In this document: piece by piece, positions 6,117 to 9,810 of the stretch | Layout of the letters: every line of letters begins with the position of its first letter | How positions within the stretch are numbered: position 1 is the first letter of the stretch | From: Prevotella sp. | GTDB taxonomy: Bacteria; Bacteroidota; Bacteroidia; Bacteroidales; Bacteroidaceae | Reading direction: 5' to 3' | NCBI GenBank assembly: GCA_016283605.1 | Contig: JAEENF010000207.1 | Coordinates: 1-9,810 of the forward strand | Length of the DNA stretch: 9,810 nucleotides | The notes under the pieces: model-generated | The model's input: only the letters and a program-made list of their open reading frames with translations | The model's database searches: none | Told to the model about the DNA's origin: nothing | Translations under genes and position numbers: made by a program

Positions 6117-7844
6117 TTATACGACCTCGTAACCAAATTTCTTGCAGAGGTCAAGGCTCATCTCCTTCAGCTTGAACTTCTGGATCTTACCGCTTCCCGT
6201 CAATGGGAACTGGTCGATGAAGAACACGTACTTAGGAATCTTATAACGGGCTATCTTACCACGACAGAACAACTGCACGTCCTCTGGCGTCATCGTCACG
6301 CCCTCCTCGAGGATAATGAAGGCACCTACGGCCTCACCGTATTTCTTCGAAGGTACGGCAGCCACCTGTACGTCACGGATGCCAGGCATGTGGTAGAGGA
6401 ACTCCTCGATCTCACGGGGATAGATGTTCTCACCGCCTCGGATGATCATATCCTTGATACGACCCGTAATCTTATAGAAACCCTGCTCGTCCTTCACACC
6501 CAGGTCACCTGAATGTAGATAACCGTTCTTATCGATGACCTCAGCCGTAGCCTCAGGGTTCTTATAGTAGCCCTTCATCACGTTGAAGCCCTTGCAGCAC
6601 ATCTCACCCTGCACGCCAACGGGACATTCCTCACCCGTTTCAGGATCGAGCACCTTCACATCGACAAACGGGAAGTCGCGACCTACGGTGGTGCAGCGCT
6701 GCTCGAAGGTGTCGTTCAGACAGGTCTGCGTCATGCCTGGCGATGATTCTGTGAGACCATAGACACTCGTGATGGTCATATACATCTTCTCTGAAACCTG
6801 CTTCATCAGTTCCACAGGACAGAGCGAGCCTGCCATAATACCTGTACGCAGACAGGTCAGATCGAACATCGAGAACATCGGGTGATTGAGTTCCGCAATA
6901 AACATGGTAGGCACACCATAAACAGCCGTACAACGCTCCTTATGGATAGAGGCCAGCACCACGAGGGGATCGAACTTCTCAACCATCACCTCCGTACAGC
7001 CATGCGTCAGACAGTTCATCGTAGCGAGCACCACGCCGAAACAGTGGAACAGCGGCACACAGACGCAGAGCTTATCGTCCTGCGTAAAGCCCATGTTCTC
7101 ACCCGTGAAGAAACCGTCGTTAGAGATGCCATAGTGCGTCAGCATAACACCCTTGGGGAAGCCCGTTGTACCACTGGTATACTGCATGTTACAGACATCG
7201 TGACAAGTCACCTTGCTCTTCATCTCGTTCAGCGTCTCGTCCTCGATATTCTGTCCCAACAGCAACAGCTCGGCAGTATTGTACATACCGCGATATTTCT
7301 CCATACCGATATAAACCACGTTCTTCAGGTAGGGGAAACGTTCGCTGTTCAGATGACCACGCTCACAAGTCTTCAACTCAGGCAGCATGGTATAGGTCAT
7401 ATCCACATAGTTACAATCCCAGGTACCATCGGTGATGCAGAGCACCTCCATGTCGGAGTCCTTGCAGAGGTACTCCAGTTCGTTCTGCTTGTAGTTGGTG
7501 TTTACCGTCACCAGCACGGCACCGATCTTCGCTGTAGCATAGAGGAACGTCAGCCAGTCGGGCACATTCGTGGCCCAGATACCTACATTCGAGCCTCGCT
7601 TCACACCAATGGCAATCAAGCCCTTAGCGAGATTGTCCACACGTTCGTTAAACTTGCTCCAGGTGAAGCGCAGATCACGATCGCTATAAACGATGTATTC
7701 CTTATCAGGCGTAGTCTCAGCCCAGTATTCGAGCCACTGGCCCAGGGTCTTCTCATGCAGCGTATAGCCCTCTGATCCAGTCTCAGCTGGATAGGTTCTA
7801 TCAGGCAGCGGTCTGCCTGCCATATCTAATCTTACGTTGCTCAT
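6117..7844 (-). CDS. AMP-forming acyl-CoA synthetase (fatty-acid--CoA ligase family)
   Basis: This 575-residue enzyme belongs to the ANL superfamily, activating a carboxylic acid with ATP to an acyl-adenylate and transferring it to CoA. All core motifs are present: P-loop YTSGTTGFPKG (222-232), YGLTESSP (362-369), HSGDLG (444-449, with the ribose-binding Asp447), hinge region GRIKDMIIRGGENIYPREIEE (461-481) and the A10 lysine K553 in LTGSGKIQK. The overall pattern resembles the medium-chain acyl-CoA synthetase (ACSF2/YngI-like) group more than acetyl-CoA synthetase, but chain length or an aryl acid cannot be decided. No signal peptide or membrane segment is seen; it should be cytosolic. The ATG (7842-7844) is three bases after the regulator's stop, so the two are one operon, and the regulator probably controls it. 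The high cysteine content is noticeable (for example LCVCVPLFHCFG at 259-270). Confidence 0.95.
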   Translation of the reverse strand: MSNVRLDMAGRPLPDRTYPAETGSEGYTLHEKTLGQWLEYWAETTPDKEYIVYSDRDLRFTWSKFNERVDNLAKGLIAIGVKRGSNVGIWATNVPDWLTFLYATAKIGAVLVTVNTNYKQNELEYLCKDSDMEVLCITDGTWDCNYVDMTYTMLPELKTCERGHLNSERFPYLKNVVYIGMEKYRGMYNTAELLLLGQNIEDETLNEMKSKVTCHDVCNMQYTSGTTGFPKGVMLTHYGISNDGFFTGENMGFTQDDKLCVCVPLFHCFGVVLATMNCLTHGCTEVMVEKFDPLVVLASIHKERCTAVYGVPTMFIAELNHPMFSMFDLTCLRTGIMAGSLCPVELMKQVSEKMYMTITSVYGLTESSPGMTQTCLNDTFEQRCTTVGRDFPFVDVKVLDPETGEECPVGVQGEMCCKGFNVMKGYYKNPEATAEVIDKNGYLHSGDLGVKDEQGFYKITGRIKDMIIRGGENIYPREIEEFLYHMPGIRDVQVAAVPSKKYGEAVGAFIILEEGVTMTPEDVQLFCRGKIARYKIPKYVFFIDQFPLTGSGKIQKFKLKEMSLDLCKKFGYEVV

Positions 7845-7847
7845 CTT

Positions 7848-8432
7848 TTAGAAGGGGATATAAACGACTGCTAAGATTTTTGCTGATTTGCCTGGGGCAC
7901 CATGCACATGATGCTTCACGATTGAATCATAGAAGATACTGTCACCTTCCTTCAGCAGGTATTTCTCCTTACCATACTCAATTTCCACCTCACCCTGCAT
8001 CACATAGATAAACTCTTCACCCTCGTGGGCAGAGAGCTTGAAGTCAGGATTCTCCTCAGGATTGATGTCGATGACGAACGGCTCCATGTGTCGTCCGGCC
8101 TTCTGCTGTGCCAGAGGGTGATACTCCATGTGCTTACGGGCATCGGTAGCTCCGTTGCTAAAGCTGATGCTGCTTTCGCGCTCACGGTCCTCAGCACGAC
8201 ACACCACTGGACCCAGTGCATCATTGTCGTCCATGAACGTACCCAGACGCACACCCAGTGCACGGGCAATTTTGATCAGCGGACCTAATGACGGCAGATT
8301 CTGGTCGTTCTCGATGGAATTGATTTGATCTACAGAAAGACCACTACTCTCGGCGATTTCCTCTATAGAGAGGTTCTTCGATTCTCTGATTCCCTTAATC
8401 TTGGAACCTACGAAAGAATTACTGTTGGACAT
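7848..8432 (-). CDS. XRE-family HTH regulator with C-terminal cupin domain
   Basis: From the ATG at 8430-8432 this is 194 residues: MSNSNSFVGSKIK, an XRE helix-turn-helix (about 10-66, with SIEEIAESSGLSVDQINSIEN), a linker, and a cupin_2 barrel (about 118-192, with HEGEEFIYVMQGEVEI at 136-151 and a second motif with His174, His175 and His177). The frame could extend upstream to 8534, but that would read through the terminator and into the tRNA, so the internal ATG is chosen. Regulators of this class usually bind a small ligand in the cupin and control an adjacent metabolic gene; here that gene is the acyl-CoA synthetase three bases downstream. The effector may therefore be an organic acid or its CoA ester, which is inference. 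The cupin lacks the strict HxH pair (it has HEG), so metal binding is uncertain. Confidence 0.93.
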   Translation of the reverse strand: MSNSNSFVGSKIKGIRESKNLSIEEIAESSGLSVDQINSIENDQNLPSLGPLIKIARALGVRLGTFMDDNDALGPVVCRAEDRERESSISFSNGATDARKHMEYHPLAQQKAGRHMEPFVIDINPEENPDFKLSAHEGEEFIYVMQGEVEIEYGKEKYLLKEGDSIFYDSIVKHHVHGAPGKSAKILAVVYIPF

Positions 8433-8435
8433 ACT

Positions 8436-8443
8436 AAAAGATA
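8436..8443 (-). promoter_or_regulatory. Possible weak -7 element for the regulator-synthetase operon
   Basis: TATCTTTT lies immediately upstream of the regulator ATG and resembles TAnnTTTG with a mismatch in the last base. No good TTTG is found at the right distance, only the T-rich terminator tail. If used, transcription would begin almost at the start codon (a leaderless or very short-leader message). Evidence is thin, and read-through past the tRNA terminator is the alternative. Confidence 0.25.
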
Positions 8444-8459
8444 TGTTTAATTCTGTGTT

Positions 8460-8486
8460 AAAAAAGGCAGTTATGAAAACTGCCTT
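8460..8486 (-). terminator. Intrinsic terminator downstream of tRNA-Val
   Basis: On the minus strand a perfect 9-bp stem (AAGGCAGTT, 8486-8478, with AACTGCCTT, 8472-8464) and a five-base loop runs into a T tract of six, two of them within the stem (8465-8460). It begins seven bases after the tRNA 3' end, so it should end the tRNA transcript and reduce transcription into the regulator gene. Confidence 0.88.
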
Positions 8487-8492
8487 CCTTTG

Positions 8493-8566
8493 TGTCGACA
8501 CTTGGATTCGGACCAAGGACCCCCACCATGTCAAGGTGATACTCTAACCAGCTGAGCTATGCCGAC
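8493..8566 (-). tRNA. tRNA-Val (anticodon GAC)
   Basis: The minus strand folds into a full cloverleaf of 74 bases: acceptor GTCGGCA/TGTCGAC (one G-U pair) plus discriminator A; T8 A9; D arm GCTC-AGCTGGTTA-GAGT; anticodon arm TCACC-TTGACAT-GGTGG with anticodon GAC; variable GGGTC; T arm CTTGG-TCCGAAT-CCAAG. GAC decodes the valine codons GUC and GUU. The 3' CCA is not encoded (CAA follows). The T loop has C instead of T at position 55, so the usual pseudouridine-55 site is absent. A -7 box lies upstream at 8585-8592 and a terminator follows at once. Confidence 0.95.
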
Positions 8567-8584
8567 CTTTCTTGTTTGCGGCTG

Positions 8585-8592
8585 CAAAGGTA
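8585..8592 (-). promoter_or_regulatory. -7 promoter element of the tRNA-Val gene
   Basis: TACCTTTG followed by CAG on the minus strand is an exact TAnnTTTG match, about 18 bases upstream of the tRNA 5' end. No TTTG is present at the -33 distance; the heptanucleotide repeat at 8602-8629 occupies that place. Confidence 0.7.
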
Positions 8593-8601
8593 CGAAAAAA
8601 A

Positions 8602-8629
8602 GTGAAGAGTGAAGAGTGAAGAGTGAAGA
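8602..8629. repeat. Four tandem copies of the heptanucleotide GTGAAGA
   Basis: GTGAAGA is repeated four times without mismatch between nadK and the tRNA-Val promoter. On the minus strand it covers roughly -18 to -45 of the tRNA promoter. Runs of the same word between genes occur, as I recall, in other Bacteroidetes genomes. As a simple-sequence repeat it may vary in copy number. Confidence 0.9.
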
Positions 8630-8658
8630 ATTAACTATGCCTTGACGTTTTTTAACGA

Positions 8659-9543
8659 TTAGCGAGTATCTGCGCCCCACATCATTTTCTCACGAAGGGT
8701 GTTGAAGTAGCGCTGATCCGTACGTTTCACCACCTTAATATCGTATGGCGCGCGCCGCAGGGTGATCTTCGTACCTTCCTTACACTTCTCCGAACGACCG
8801 TCGATAGCCACAAGGAAACTGTGCGAGCGACTCTCCACATCGAGTTCGATGAGCGAGGAGTCAGGCAACACGATCGGACGCACATTCAGCGAATGAGGTG
8901 CTACCGCCGTCATCGAGAAGACCTTTGTACCAGGCACGATGATCGGTCCACCGTTCGAGAGCGAATAGGCCGTAGAACCCGTCGGTGAGGATACGATAAG
9001 ACCGTCCGCCTGATAGGTGTTCAGATACTGCCCGTTGATACAGGCCTTGATAGAGATCATTGAGGCGGTATCACGTTTCAGGATGGCCACATCGTTCAGC
9101 GCACAACTGAAGTCGCCCAAGGGTTCGCCATCGGCCTCCACTTGTATCAGCGCCCGGCTCTCCACAGCATAGTTCTCGGTATACAATGCTTCAAGACAGT
9201 GCTCGATATCGTCAGGACTGATATCTGCCAGAAAGCCCAAGCGTCCCATATTCACACCGAGTATGGGAATATCCTTCTTCCCCACCCTGCTGGCTGCCTT
9301 CAGGAACGTACCGTCGCCACCCATCGAAATGACAAAATCGGCCTCGAAGTCATCATCTGTAAAGATCTTTGTAGCCTTGACCTCCAGACGCTGGTTGTCC
9401 TTCAGGAAGTAATAGTACTCCATGTCGACGTAGAGCTCCGCACCATAGTTGGCGATGCACGACAGCACTTTCTGGATACTGGCCGACTTCTTGGCCTGAT
9501 AGATATTGCCGAAAAGGGCGAATCTGAGTCTGCTATGTTCCAT
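8659..9543 (-). CDS. nadK: NAD kinase (ATP-dependent NAD+ phosphorylation to NADP+)
   Basis: From the ATG at 9541-9543 this is 294 residues, a usual length for bacterial NadK. Family motifs are complete: GGDGTFL (75-81, with Asp77 as the conserved catalytic Asp), NMGRLGFLAD (98-107), the NAD-binding ND pair at 150-151 (ALNDVAI), and DGLIVSSPTGSTAYSLSNGG (180-199). The N-terminal LRFALFGNIYQAKKS is typical of the Bacteroidetes form. An upstream TTG in the same frame (9562-9564) is rejected because it lies within the -7 promoter element. The enzyme is cytosolic and is the only route to NADP in most bacteria, so the gene is probably essential. It is preceded by its own promoter, and no strong terminator follows; the four-base CGTT/AACG hairpin near 8648-8660 is weak, so some read-through towards the tRNA is possible. 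Confidence 0.97.
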   Translation of the reverse strand: MEHSRLRFALFGNIYQAKKSASIQKVLSCIANYGAELYVDMEYYYFLKDNQRLEVKATKIFTDDDFEADFVISMGGDGTFLKAASRVGKKDIPILGVNMGRLGFLADISPDDIEHCLEALYTENYAVESRALIQVEADGEPLGDFSCALNDVAILKRDTASMISIKACINGQYLNTYQADGLIVSSPTGSTAYSLSNGGPIIVPGTKVFSMTAVAPHSLNVRPIVLPDSSLIELDVESRSHSFLVAIDGRSEKCKEGTKITLRRAPYDIKVVKRTDQRYFNTLREKMMWGADTR

Positions 9544-9561
9544 ATTTCTCTCTTTTGGCTG

Positions 9562-9569
9562 CAAAGATA
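9562..9569 (-). promoter_or_regulatory. -7 promoter element of nadK
   Basis: TATCTTTG followed by CAG on the minus strand matches TAnnTTTG and lies 18 bases before the nadK ATG, giving a very short leader. A T-run precedes it, and no clear TTTG is found at the -33 distance. The element also sets the start: the in-frame TTG at 9562-9564 is part of it and cannot be translated from this promoter. Confidence 0.7.
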
Positions 9570-9810
9570 CAAAAAAATAACCGAATGCATCATAACTTTC
9601 GATATTTTTTCATTAACAGGACGCATCAACACTTATTATCAGATACTCTGGTCTTATTCTATGAAGAGAGTTTCTTGCTGTATAGAGCTCACTGAAAAAG
9701 TCCACAATGTTAAATGGATTAACAATTGGGCCCTATTTGCAGGGTTGCTGAGAAAATTCAAATTATTATACATTATTAACGCAAAATATTTGTGCATCTC
9801 GCTGATTTTT
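9570..9810. other. AT-rich region upstream of nadK without a recognised gene
   Basis: About 240 AT-rich bases follow the nadK promoter. On the plus strand a frame with an ATG at 9661 is open for 50 codons to the edge (starting MKRVSCC), and on the minus strand a frame runs from the edge to a stop at 9654-9656. Neither resembles a protein I know, so I call no gene. A perfect inverted repeat TGTTAA/TTAACA with a five-base spacer lies at 9708-9724. The base composition is distinctly lower in G+C than the genes to its left. Confidence 0.4.

Noticed and set aside
6882..7775. Plus-strand open frame of 297 codons opposite the acyl-CoA synthetase gene
   Set aside because: Rich in His, Arg, Gln and Thr, as expected when reading the complement of a coding gene; no known motif, and the minus-strand frame has every family motif.
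8433..8534. N-terminal extension of the XRE-cupin regulator to 8534
   Set aside because: It would translate the tRNA-Val 3' half and the terminator; the ATG at 8430-8432 gives the normal family start.
8602..8629. Tandem heptamers as a CRISPR array
   Set aside because: Units are seven bases and contiguous, with no spacers.
9544..9564. TTG start for NAD kinase, adding seven residues
   Set aside because: The TTG lies inside the -7 promoter element TATCTTTG, so it would not be in the transcript from that promoter; the ATG at 9541-9543 fits.

Overview
The window comes from a Bacteroidetes chromosome, most likely order Bacteroidales and plausibly a gut Prevotella or close relative. Four promoter candidates carry the Bacteroidetes -7 element (TAnnTTTG), most genes lack a clear Shine-Dalgarno sequence, and the gene families are typical of that order. 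The genus is inference only. Every gene I can support is on the minus strand, so the biological order runs from high to low coordinates.

Right edge to 8659: about 240 bases of AT-rich DNA with no recognisable gene, then NAD kinase (nadK) with its own -7 box. From 8630 to 8460 lie four copies of a heptanucleotide, a -7 box, a tRNA-Val(GAC) gene and an intrinsic terminator. From 8432 to 6117 is a two-gene unit: an XRE-HTH/cupin regulator followed three bases later by an acyl-CoA synthetase (AMP-forming), closed by a strong terminator at 6051-6087.

5979 to 2508 is the most interesting part, a compact five-gene operon. It has a good promoter (TTTG-N20-TACTTTTG), a perfect 9-bp inverted repeat overlapping the expected transcription start, a small polytopic membrane protein (DUF7010-like), a YtrB/BcrA-type ABC ATPase, two diverged paralogous ABC-2-like membrane proteins sharing an LMLPASNxEKYL motif, and a YtrA-type GntR repressor that overlaps the preceding gene by 20 bases. 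The operator half-site AGTGTA...TACACT closely resembles the one I recall for Bacillus subtilis YtrA. This suggests an autoregulated, possibly envelope-stress-responsive ABC module.

2451 to the left edge is a second ABC operon of MacB/FtsX type with its own promoter (TTTG-N19-TACTTTTG): a LolD/MacB-like ATPase, then two tandem MacB-like permeases, the second cut by the window edge. A short AT-rich repeat separates the permease genes and supplies the stop codon of the first. Partner genes such as a periplasmic adaptor or outer-membrane channel would lie beyond the left edge if present.
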